Below are positions 53,055 through 60,344 of a stretch of 64,000 nt of DNA, piece after piece. This DNA is from Prevotella sp. (GTDB lineage Bacteria; Bacillota; Clostridia; Oscillospirales; Ruminococcaceae). The DNA lies in assembly GCA_023663025.1 (NCBI GenBank), contig JAMPIC010000001.1:184979-248978 (forward strand), given 5' to 3'. The stretch's first letter is position 1, and each line of letters opens with the position of its first letter. The position numbers and the translations under genes were made by a program. Under the pieces are notes generated by a model, which worked only from the letters and a program-made list of their open reading frames with translations, made no database searches and was not told the origin of the DNA.

Positions 53055-53498
53055 ATGGAAGCAACCTGTAAGGATAACGTATTTGGTGAAATGACATACA
53101 GACACCGGTGGTATAAAAAACAAACGGTACTAATGTTTGACCGGAAATGGGATATCACTGTTGCCGCAAAAGCTTACTCCGGAAAACCAATTACAGAGCA
53201 GGAACAAGACAGCTATAAATATTTCATGGAAAATGAACCGGCGATGATTGGTATAATCGGCGAACAGTTAAAAAATTATATCAATCAAAATCTTCAAGAC
53301 TTATCTGTGCACTGGATAGGAGCAAGGAATATATCAAAGATATCCGAACTGGCTCAGATAGTAACACCTAAAACTTTGCTTTTTAAGCAGGACGGCACCA
53401 CGATAATGTTATTGGAATGTGTGTGGGATAAAGACAGTGGAGTGGCTGTAAAATTGACACCTGAAGTTAAAGTGGGTTCGCAGGATCTATTCCTGTAG
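53055..53498 (+). CDS. Probable immunity protein (DUF6985-like)
   Basis: 147 aa, 18 bp after the nuclease gene. The pattern, start NVFGEMTYRHRWYKK with a beta-hairpin, a helical middle (QEQDSYKYFMENEPAMIGII) and an end PKTLLFKQDG...LTPEVKVGSQDLFL, resembles DUF6985-type proteins that recur as immunity partners in toxin loci. The family name is from memory and not certain. No signal peptide, so it would act in the cytoplasm against the HNH protein. The small gap and order nuclease-then-immunity support this role. Confidence 0.65.
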   Translation: MEATCKDNVFGEMTYRHRWYKKQTVLMFDRKWDITVAAKAYSGKPITEQEQDSYKYFMENEPAMIGIIGEQLKNYINQNLQDLSVHWIGARNISKISELAQIVTPKTLLFKQDGTTIMLLECVWDKDSGVAVKLTPEVKVGSQDLFL

Positions 53499-53548
53499 TT
53501 TTAATACAATATGTTAAGATTTTTTACAGTTAAAGTGTGTGAAGTTTT

Positions 53549-53582
53549 TTGCTGATTTAAAGTCCCACAATCATATATTATA
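53549..53582 (+). promoter_or_regulatory. Promoter of the small peptide gene (repeated at window end)
   Basis: TTGCTG (53549-53554) and TATATT (53574-53579), 19-bp spacer, within the 16-bp block ACAATCATATATTATA (53567-53582). The same block and spacing recur at 63909-63942. The 5' leader carries a GAAGC/GCTTC hairpin at about 53591-53603. Confidence 0.65.
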
Positions 53583-53624
53583 CCAATGAGAAGCACAGCT
53601 TCATCAAAACAAGGAGGTAAATAT

Positions 53625-53705
53625 ATGATGAAAAAGATCCTGAAAGCAATCAAGAAACTGCTCGAAATGATCATCGGATTTTTCCGTCCGTTCGCTTTTG
53701 AGTGA
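53625..53705 (+). CDS. 26-aa cationic amphipathic peptide
   Basis: ATG at 53625 with an ideal site (AAGGAGG, 7 nt upstream), stop TGA at 53703-53705. The peptide starts MMKKILKAIKKLLEMIIGFF and ends RPFAFE. It has five Lys, one Arg and two Glu, with a regular Lys/Leu/Ile heptad-like spacing that would form an amphipathic helix. It has its own promoter and terminator. It could be a type I toxin-like or membrane-active peptide, or the substrate of the amidoligase encoded 219 bp downstream. Known families such as Fst or PSM share the style but not the sequence. Confidence 0.65.
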   Translation: MMKKILKAIKKLLEMIIGFFRPFAFE

Positions 53706-53817
53706 GACAATTTCGGAAAGCGCAGCAAGAAAAATTATCGGCATGATAATTGTTTCCGCTGCGGAAATTCTATGCGCGGTTATTGATTCGATTATCGAAA
53801 ACTACCCCGACCCATAG
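53698..53817 (+). CDS. Possible second small peptide overlapping the first
   Basis: 39 codons from a TTG at 53698, overlapping the stop of the 26-aa peptide by 8 bases in another frame; an internal ATG at 53743 would give 24 aa (MIIVSAAEILCAVIDSI...). The composition is helical and acidic, ending DP just before the terminator stem. It has no ribosome site of its own, so translation would depend on coupling. Confidence 0.3.
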   Translation: MSETISESAARKIIGMIIVSAAEILCAVIDSIIENYPDP

Positions 53818-53840
53818 CTTTTGCTATGGGTCAATTTTTT
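53809..53840 (+). terminator. Terminator of the small peptide transcript
   Basis: 10-bp stem GACCCATAGC (53809-53818) / GCTATGGGTC (53823-53832), TTTT loop, then AA and six T. Confidence 0.88.
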
Positions 53841-53873
53841 GGAGGTGATATTTTAAAATTTCATTTTATTTAC

Positions 53874-53910
53874 GGGCAAGCCGGCTTCGGCTTGCCCCAT
53901 TTTTATTTTT
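53874..53910 (+). terminator. Second terminator/attenuator-like hairpin before the amidoligase gene
   Basis: 10-bp stem GGGCAAGCCG (53874-53883) / CGGCTTGCCC (53888-53897), followed by CATTTTTATTTTT just ahead of the amidoligase ribosome site (GGAGG 53911-53915). A GGAGGTGAT ribosome-like site precedes it at 53841-53849. It may attenuate read-through from the peptide gene. Confidence 0.7.
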
Positions 53911-53923
53911 GGAGGATCGAAAA

Positions 53924-55021
53924 ATGAGTTTTTTATGCGCCCACTGCGGCTACACCTACAACGATGACGAGATAAATCATTTTGACGGACAGAATTTATG
54001 CGACAATTGTTACGAGGAAGAAACCATAGTTTGCGAGCACTGCGGTGAAAGGATTTGGCAGGACGACGCGGCGGATTGCAGCAGAACGCTGTGCCAATCC
54101 TGCTACGACGATCATTACACAAACTGCGAGCACTGCGGCAGGACTATTCACTATGACGACGCCTATTATTTTGACGACAGCGAGGATTATCCTTACTGCC
54201 GCGAATGCTATCACGAACGCAGCAAATGCGAATATATTCACAACTACGGTTACAAGCCCAAACCGATATTTTACGGCGACGGCGGAAGATTTTTCGGTGT
54301 TGAACTTGAAATAGACGGCGGCGGTGACGATAATTCCAATGCGGGTAAAATTGCGGAAATCGCAAACACCGGCGATCGCCGAAAAATTTATATCAAGCAT
54401 GACGGAAGTCTTGCAAACGGTATGGAAATTGTCACTCACCCGATGACTTTGGAATACCATTCCGCGCAAATGCCTTGGCGGGGAATTATGGAAAAAGCGG
54501 TTCAATTGGGATACCGTTCCCATAAAACGACAACTTGCGGACTGCATATCCATATCAACCGCACCGCGTTCGGAGATACCCGCAGCGAACAGGAAGAACG
54601 TATTTCAAGGGTACTGTTTTTTGTGGAAAGATTTTGGCAGGAGCTTTTGAAATTTTCACAAAGAACTGAAAGTCAGCTTGCGCGGTGGGCGGCTCGTTAC
54701 GGTATAAAGGATAATCCCAAAGCCACTTTTGACAATGCGAAAAAGAATTATTCGGGACGGTACTGCTGCGTAAATCTTACAAATTATTCAACCATAGAAT
54801 TCCGAATTTTCCGCGGTACTTTAAAGTACAATACGCTGATTGCAGCTCTGCAGTTGGTAAATAAAATCTGCGATATTTCTATTAATATGACGGACGAAGA
54901 AATCACTGCTCTCAACTGGTGCGATTTTGCCGCAAGTATTTTGGAACCCGAATTAATTAAATATCTGAAAGAGCGCAGGCTGTATGTGAATGAGCCTGTG
55001 GAAATTGAGGAGGACGAATAA
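53924..55021 (+). CDS. Zinc-ribbon amidoligase (PF12224-type)
   Basis: 365 aa from the ATG at 53924 (GGAGG 8 nt upstream). Residues 1-100 hold three LIM/zinc-ribbon-like units with six CxxC pairs at 5/8, 26/29, 37/40, 57/60, 68/71 and 92/95. The rest is a glutamine-synthetase-fold amidoligase: FFGVELEIDGGG, KHDGSLANGMEIVTHPMTLE, TTTCGLHIHINRTAFGD and TIEFRIFRGTL. Such enzymes are predicted to form amide or isopeptide bonds. It is directly followed by a class II glutamine amidotransferase, the pairing described by Iyer and colleagues for mobile-element-borne amidoligases. The substrate may be a protein bound by the zinc ribbons or a peptide encoded upstream (inference). Confidence 0.85.
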   Translation: MSFLCAHCGYTYNDDEINHFDGQNLCDNCYEEETIVCEHCGERIWQDDAADCSRTLCQSCYDDHYTNCEHCGRTIHYDDAYYFDDSEDYPYCRECYHERSKCEYIHNYGYKPKPIFYGDGGRFFGVELEIDGGGDDNSNAGKIAEIANTGDRRKIYIKHDGSLANGMEIVTHPMTLEYHSAQMPWRGIMEKAVQLGYRSHKTTTCGLHIHINRTAFGDTRSEQEERISRVLFFVERFWQELLKFSQRTESQLARWAARYGIKDNPKATFDNAKKNYSGRYCCVNLTNYSTIEFRIFRGTLKYNTLIAALQLVNKICDISINMTDEEITALNWCDFAASILEPELIKYLKERRLYVNEPVEIEEDE

Positions 55022-55942
55022 ATGTGCTGTTTATTTGGATTGATAGATTATGCGGGACGTTTTTCCGCACACGATAAAAACAGGATAATTTCGGTTTTAT
55101 CGGAAGAATGCGAGGTGCGCGGAACGGACGCCACGGGAATTGCATACAACGCGTACGGGCGTTTAAATATTTACAAAAGACCGCTCCCGGCACATCAGCT
55201 CAGCTATAAAATTCCCGCTGAAGCAAAGGTTATTATGGGACACACCCGAATGACCACGCAAGGGTCGGAGAAGCTTAATTACAACAATCACCCTTTTTTC
55301 GGAAGCGTTGATAAAATGAAATTTGCTCTTGCCCACAACGGCGTTCTGTACAACGATTTTATTTTGCGTAAAGATGAAAAGCTTCCGCAAACACGTATTC
55401 AGACAGACAGTTACGCCGCGGTGCAGCTGATAGAAAAAGAAAATTCCCTTGACTTTGCAAGCCTGAAAAATATGGCTGAAAAAGTCAAGGGTTCTTTTTG
55501 TTTTACTGTCCTGAACGACCGCAGCGATCTATATTTTATCAAGGGAGATAATCCTCTTGCGCTGTATAAATTCAGCGGATTTTACCTTTACGCAAGCACC
55601 GACGAAATTCTGAAAAAAGCTTTGAAAAAACTGAATATCTCAAATTTCGCAAAGATAAATATTGACTGCGGAGATATTTTGAAAATCAATTCGGACGGCG
55701 TTATCGACGTGTGCAAATTTGATTTTTGCGGCAATTATTACGGCGGTTATTTTTGTGAGGATGAATATTTTTATCTTGATAAATTGACGGAATACGCTCG
55801 TTTTTTCGGCATTGCGCCGGATGATATTATGGACTTGATCGATTTCGGTTACGATGAATTTGAAATTGAGGAAATGCTGTGCAGCCCCTCGGCAATGCGT
55901 CGGATTTTAAACGAAATCAAGAGCTGCGAATTTATATACTGA
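55022..55942 (+). CDS. Class II glutamine amidotransferase
   Basis: 306 aa, starting MCCLFGLIDYAG; Cys2 after removal of Met is the Ntn-hydrolase nucleophile. The glutaminase motifs RGTDATGIAYN, MGHTRMTTQGSEKLNYNNHP and FALAHNGVLYND are present. It ends without a synthase domain, so it must deliver ammonia to another protein, most likely the adjacent amidoligase (the stop and start codons abut). The acidic C-terminal half (about 235-306) is not recognised. Confidence 0.9.
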   Translation: MCCLFGLIDYAGRFSAHDKNRIISVLSEECEVRGTDATGIAYNAYGRLNIYKRPLPAHQLSYKIPAEAKVIMGHTRMTTQGSEKLNYNNHPFFGSVDKMKFALAHNGVLYNDFILRKDEKLPQTRIQTDSYAAVQLIEKENSLDFASLKNMAEKVKGSFCFTVLNDRSDLYFIKGDNPLALYKFSGFYLYASTDEILKKALKKLNISNFAKINIDCGDILKINSDGVIDVCKFDFCGNYYGGYFCEDEYFYLDKLTEYARFFGIAPDDIMDLIDFGYDEFEIEEMLCSPSAMRRILNEIKSCEFIY

Positions 55943-55948
55943 ACGGAA

Positions 55949-55987
55949 AATCCGCCTGCAAAAATATTTGCGGGCGGATTATTTTTT
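55949..55987 (+). terminator. Terminator of the amidoligase-GATase operon
   Basis: 14-bp stem starting AATCCGCCTGCAAA (55949-55962) paired with TTTGCGGGCGGATT (55967-55980), four-base loop and six T. Confidence 0.92.
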
Positions 55988-56002
55988 ATAAATTCGTAAA
56001 AT

Positions 56003-57301
56003 TTAAACAGACAAACAAAACAGCGCATAAAGAGGAATACTTTTTATATTATTTTCAAAGCCGAAATTTTTGCCCGAAACTCTTATTGAATAAATCGGGT
56101 TGTACCGCGAAATATAGATGTTCAGACTTTTTGATCTGACGTTTTCGGCGGACTTGCATTCAAGCGGAATGATGTTTCCGCTGCCGTCCTGAAACAGAAA
56201 ATCAAGCTCGGCTTTTCCGCCGGAATTCCAATAATACGGCTGAATGCCGTTTGCGGCAAGAGCCTGCATAACATAATTTTCGGCAAGCGCACCCTTGAAA
56301 CCGTCAAAGCTGTGAGGACTGTTCGTCACGGCATTTGCGATTATTCCGAACTTTGAACACAGAAGTCCCGTATCGACCATATATACCTTAAAGCTTCCGT
56401 TATCGGCATATGCGGACAGCGGAAGCTTTCCCTCTTTCGCAAGCACGCATTTGTTGATTATTCCCGCCGCTTTCAGCCAATCCAGCGACGGTTCATAATC
56501 ATAAGCTCGCGCACCGCTTTTAATCACTTTGTATTGAAATTTATGATTTTCTTTCGCAAGCTGCGCGGGAATACTCGCAAACGCCGCCATTGTTTTTGCG
56601 GTTTCCTGCGGCGACGCATACTTAGCCATATCGGCAATATACGAGTTATTGAGATTTTTCTGCGTATCAATGACAAAATTAAAGTCCTTTGTTTCAACGT
56701 AGTCCAAAACAGCTTTCGGCATTCCGCCGACGACGAGATAGGTTTTGTACAAGTCCATCGCGGTATCGTGCAGCGACAGCGGGGACATGGTTTCATACGA
56801 TTTTCGTATCAATTCGCAGATATCTTTTTTCCCAAGCGCCCACAAAAATTCCTCAAAATCCAAAGGATACATATTCAGCATTTCGACCTTACCGACGGGA
56901 AACGAATATTTTTCACGGTTTACGGCGACGCCGAGCAGACTTCCCGCCGCAATGATATGGTACTCATTGCTTTTTTCACAGAAATATTTAAGCGAAGTCA
57001 ACGCCCTTTCGCAGGCTTGTATTTCGTCAAAAACTATAAGCGTGTCCCCCGGGAAAATACTTTGGCTGCTTTTTGCGGAAAGTTCGCGGACAATACGTCC
57101 GGTATCAAAATCGCGTTCAAAAATCGCGGCGACCTCGGCAGAATCTTCCATATTGAAATAAACGGTATTTTTGTAATATTTTTTACCGAAAGACAACGCC
57201 GTGTAAGTCTTGCCGACCTGTCTTGCACCGTACAGCAGCAGGGGCATTCTGCGCGGACTGTCCTTCCATTTGAGAAGTTTATCGACAATTTTACGTTCCA
57301 T
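56003..57301 (-). CDS. AAA ATPase with DUF4143 domain
   Basis: 432 aa. Walker A LLLYGARQVGKTYTAL at residues 21-36, Walker B DTLIVFDEIQACERAL near 88, and a C-terminal DUF4143/nuclease-like region (ALAENYVMQALAANG, YWNSGGKAELDFLFQ, IPLECKS). The last has the D...ECK pattern of PD-(D/E)XK folds. This large family is common in anaerobe mobile regions; function unknown, defence or toxin-antitoxin roles are suspected. It is convergent with the amidoligase operon and monocistronic. Confidence 0.9.
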   Translation of the reverse strand: MERKIVDKLLKWKDSPRRMPLLLYGARQVGKTYTALSFGKKYYKNTVYFNMEDSAEVAAIFERDFDTGRIVRELSAKSSQSIFPGDTLIVFDEIQACERALTSLKYFCEKSNEYHIIAAGSLLGVAVNREKYSFPVGKVEMLNMYPLDFEEFLWALGKKDICELIRKSYETMSPLSLHDTAMDLYKTYLVVGGMPKAVLDYVETKDFNFVIDTQKNLNNSYIADMAKYASPQETAKTMAAFASIPAQLAKENHKFQYKVIKSGARAYDYEPSLDWLKAAGIINKCVLAKEGKLPLSAYADNGSFKVYMVDTGLLCSKFGIIANAVTNSPHSFDGFKGALAENYVMQALAANGIQPYYWNSGGKAELDFLFQDGSGNIIPLECKSAENVRSKSLNIYISRYNPIYSIRVSGKNFGFENNIKSIPLYALFCLSV

Positions 57302-57564
57302 TTAATGTTATCACCTCGCAGTTATTATAACATATGCGGAGCGATGTGTCAATATTTTTTGAATGATTTCGAGAAATTATTCTATTGGATTTATGCGCAG
57401 AATAATGCTTGAAAAACGTGAAATATAAAGAAATTGTTCCGTGTTCTGCGTTCCGGTATCGGTTAAAACCGTATTATATACTGTCTATCGCGTAATAAAT
57501 ATAATAATATAATAGTTTTTACTGCATTCGGAACGCGGAACGGCGAACAAATTTCCGCAAAACG

Positions 57565-57675
57565 CTATTTGTCGGAAAGCCAATCCGGAATGTTTATCTT
57601 TTTAATGCCGTCATAATCAGCCGATCCGAGAACTTCATCAAGCGTCAGCAGATACTTAGGATAATCAATCCTCAT
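57565..57675 (-). pseudogene. Short remnant frame, probably the end of a lost gene
   Basis: 36 codons on the minus strand beginning MRIDYPKYLLTLDEVLG and ending IPDWLSDK. The composition is protein-like, but there is no good ribosome site, and a stop codon lies close upstream in frame. It reads as the C-terminal end of a decayed gene. Family not recognised. Confidence 0.3.
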
Positions 57676-57869
57676 CTTGCAAAGCGGAGCTCAATTTTGG
57701 CGGGAATTTATATGAAGCTCTTTTTATGTATTTATCAAGCCCCCGCTGTGCTGACGGCTTATGTACTTTTTCGAGCCCTTTTTATGTAGATTTTACTTGA
57801 CAAACACAGAGTAAACCCGCAATATACTTCTCTACGCGGGTCAAAACATTTCAATTGATCCATAAGTAT

Positions 57870-57995
57870 TTAAAAAAAAGAAAACAATTCCTCAAATATA
57901 TCATTTAATGACATACCCACATCAATATTATAAATGAATTCCCGAAGATCTTCAGGAAAATTTTTCAGGTCAGAATCAATTCTATCAAACAGCAT
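57870..57995 (-). CDS. 41-aa acidic small protein
   Basis: Minus-strand ORF of 41 codons with a good site (GAGGTGG, 5 nt before the ATG at 57995). It begins MLFDRIDSDLKNFPEDLREF and ends EELFSFF; acidic and helical, no signal peptide. Not recognised. A stand-alone small gene inside the decayed region; could be an antitoxin-like remnant or a peptide hormone-type ORF, without evidence either way. Confidence 0.4.
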   Translation of the reverse strand: MLFDRIDSDLKNFPEDLREFIYNIDVGMSLNDIFEELFSFF

Positions 57996-58245
57996 AATAC
58001 CACCTCATATATATTTAAATAATTAATTACATCACTTTTTTTATATTTTGTCAACCCACCCTAATGTTTTTTGAGTGGGTTCACATTTAAAAAAATCGTT
58101 GTAATATTTATAGTGTCACATAAAAATATCTTCTGGAAATGTTAAAAGATGGTTTTTCAACCATATGTGTTGAAATCCACTCATGTTCAAAAGCAGATAT
58201 TTTTACATAGTGCATAAACAAAACACACGAAAGGTCAGTGATCTT

Positions 58246-59807
58246 ATGGACAAATCCTTAAAAACCCCCATCGTTTTCGTAGGCACAGACAATGAAAACA
58301 CTACAGCAGTGACAGCAATTCTACCTGACGGAAGTCATGTCCCAAAGACAGAAAACAACATAAAAGCAATAGCTGAGAGGTTTGAAAACGGCTCAATTCA
58401 AAGCGTAGCGATTTCCATACCGCAATCGGCTGAAGAAGGCTATGAATCTCCTATAGAGATGGTAGAAACCGTAGACAATTACGACGATTTCATGAAAATC
58501 GCTGCCCCAAATGGATTATTACAGGATGTCATCACAGTTCCGGACACACAATTAAACGCCTTAACCGGGACAGTTATTGGTTGTAAATATGTCCCTGCGA
58601 TATATACCGAAACCGTGCAGTATCCGGTTATTAAAAGTTACAGTTCCTTTTTTCCGCAGATAAATCTTATAAAAGCTGTTGATCCGCAGCAGACAAGCGC
58701 GATCGAAGCGAAGCCTTCTCCTGCATTGCCGGAAAAAGAACGTTTCAACGCAGCCAAAGCTGCCGAACGTATAATGAGAACAACCCAAATTGTTCAGCAC
58801 AACAATGCGTTGTACGTTTATCAAGGAACGTATTATAAACTGTTTGATATGCCTGCGCTCTATCGGCTTATCAGGAACAAGCTTTATGATGAAACGACCA
58901 GAAATGGCAAGTCCAATTACATAAAGGATATTGCACGGTTCATTCTGACCGACGCTGCATCTGTTGAGTTTGCCCCCGAAAGCGTCAGAAACAAGGTGAT
59001 GTTTAAAAATTGCGTATTTAATCTTGACTCGCGCAACATAGAACGGCATAGTCCGCAAAATTATAATCTGCACGCTTTAAGCGCGTCCCTCGTTTCATGT
59101 TCCAATTGCGATACTCCTGTTTTCGGCAAATATATTTATGATTTGGCGAACGGAGATCCGCTTTTGATCCGGCGCATATGGGAGGTTTTGGGGCTGCTGC
59201 TGTGCAACGACACCAAAGCTAAAAGAATAGTGGTGCTTGCCGGCGAGGGAGATACCGGAAAATCTGTATTTGGCGATATAGTAAAGGAACCGATCGCAGA
59301 CCAAAATGTTACTTCTTTTTCGCCGCAGAAATTAACCGACAGATTTATAGGTACAAGTCTGGTAAATTCCGCTGTAAATATTTGCATGGATCTGCCGTCT
59401 ACACCTATTGACGCCGCAACTGCGGCAATGCTGAAAAGTCTGTCCGGAGGAGATACCGTAAGCGGGGAAATAAAGTACATGAGCAACTTTACATTTACTT
59501 ATCAGGGACAGCTTCTGTTCGGCACAAATTATACTCTGCAGCTTAATTATCTCGATCAAGCCTTTGCAAAACGTTTGCAAATCAAATGTGTGAAGTTACC
59601 GCAAATGAAAACGACTTTGTTCCGGTAACCAAATTATATGAACAGTACCGCACATTCTGCTGGGAGAACGGTATGGAAGCGATACCCAATGCCAATACAT
59701 TCAGCAAGGAACTCCACAAAGCGCTTCCCAAAATAAGCAATCAAAAGAAACGTGTTGACGGTATCCCTGCTAATGTATGGTGTTTTATTAAGCTGCGCAC
59801 CGAATAA
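58246..59807 (+). pseudogene. D5-type phage/plasmid primase-helicase, internally deleted and frameshifted
   Basis: The first frame (stop 59628) runs from about ATG 58246 and holds the D5_N region, then the SF3 helicase Walker A VLAGEGDTGKSVFGD and DLPSTPIDAATAAMLKSLSG...FTYQGQLLFGTN. It breaks just after AFAKRL (about 59575). The normal C-terminal winged-helix end, CEVTANENDFVPVTKLYEQY...WCFIKL, continues in another frame to 59807. In intact relatives roughly 100 residues lie between these parts, so a deletion plus frameshift joined them. The N-terminal 140 residues are a domain I do not recognise. No other replication or integration gene is present, so the parent element is dead here. Confidence 0.78.
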
Positions 59808-59899
59808 TACTGCGTTAGGGTTGTATATTATTATGATGACAGCGAATAATGCGCGGTCTGTACCAATATTATTTATATTAAGGATAAGGAGGTCTTTAC

Positions 59900-60067
59900 A
59901 TGAAGATTATAGTACATCTTCCATCGGGTACGGATAAAAAAGGTGAGCTTAAAAAAAGAGCTGCGGAAGCTCACGGCGACAGCGTTGCCGCATACATAAA
60001 AAAGCAGCCGTGGACGAAAGAGCAAAAGCTTTTGATGATAAAAGCAATTTCGGAAAAATGCTCATAA
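59900..60067 (+). CDS. 55-aa basic small protein
   Basis: ATG at 59900 with AGGAGG 8 nt upstream; starts MKIIVHLPSGTDKKGELKKR and ends KAISEKCS. One short beta strand then helices, Lys-rich. The layout (strand followed by two helices) could be a ribbon-helix-helix DNA-binding protein, but the sequence is not recognised. It follows the broken primase by 92 bp and may belong to the same former element. Confidence 0.55.
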   Translation: MKIIVHLPSGTDKKGELKKRAAEAHGDSVAAYIKKQPWTKEQKLLMIKAISEKCS

Positions 60068-60102
60068 AATGCGGGAGACGGCGTAAGTGCCGTTACCAAT
60101 AG

Positions 60103-60336
60103 GTGGCGGTTGTCAACGTGCTTGACGTTCAGATCATCGGCGGCAGTGCGGGTCTGCGGAACCTCACGACTATTTTCTATACGGAGAATGAGGTTATATC
60201 TTTGCGGGAGAATACGGGAAAGCTGTGTTTGCCCTATCCGCCTAAGCCGCTTGATGTGCTGAACAGATTAAAAACAAGGAGTAATAAAATTATAACCCCG
60301 CAGGCGGTTGCCTGCGGGGTATGCTTTTACTTATGA
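60103..60336 (+). CDS. Weakly supported frame, possible gene remnant
   Basis: 77 codons from a GTG start with poor ribosome site (GGTGG overlaps it). The middle part (FYTENEVISLRENTGKLCLP) is protein-like, but the frame runs through the terminator hairpin at 60295-60320, so its end is not natural. Either a remnant or not a gene. Confidence 0.22.
   Translation: MAVVNVLDVQIIGGSAGLRNLTTIFYTENEVISLRENTGKLCLPYPPKPLDVLNRLKTRSNKIITPQAVACGVCFYL
60295..60324. terminator. Bidirectional terminator between small ORFs and the STAND gene
   Basis: 11-bp stem ACCCCGCAGGC (60295-60305) / GCCTGCGGGGT (60310-60320), four-base loop; T-rich on both sides (better on the minus strand, where the STAND gene ends at 60345). 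Confidence 0.75.
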
Positions 60337-60344
60337 AATTTGGG

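Larger units (their letters stand above)
57302..58182. other. Decayed intergenic region (880 bp)
   Basis: Mostly AT-rich without intact genes of normal size. It holds an inverted repeat of GTTCCGTGTTCTGCGTTCCG type (about 57435-57455) with its imperfect complement near 57528-57550, a 36-codon remnant-like frame and one small ORF (listed separately). The rest, including 57680-57860, shows nothing I can support. Confidence 0.5.
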
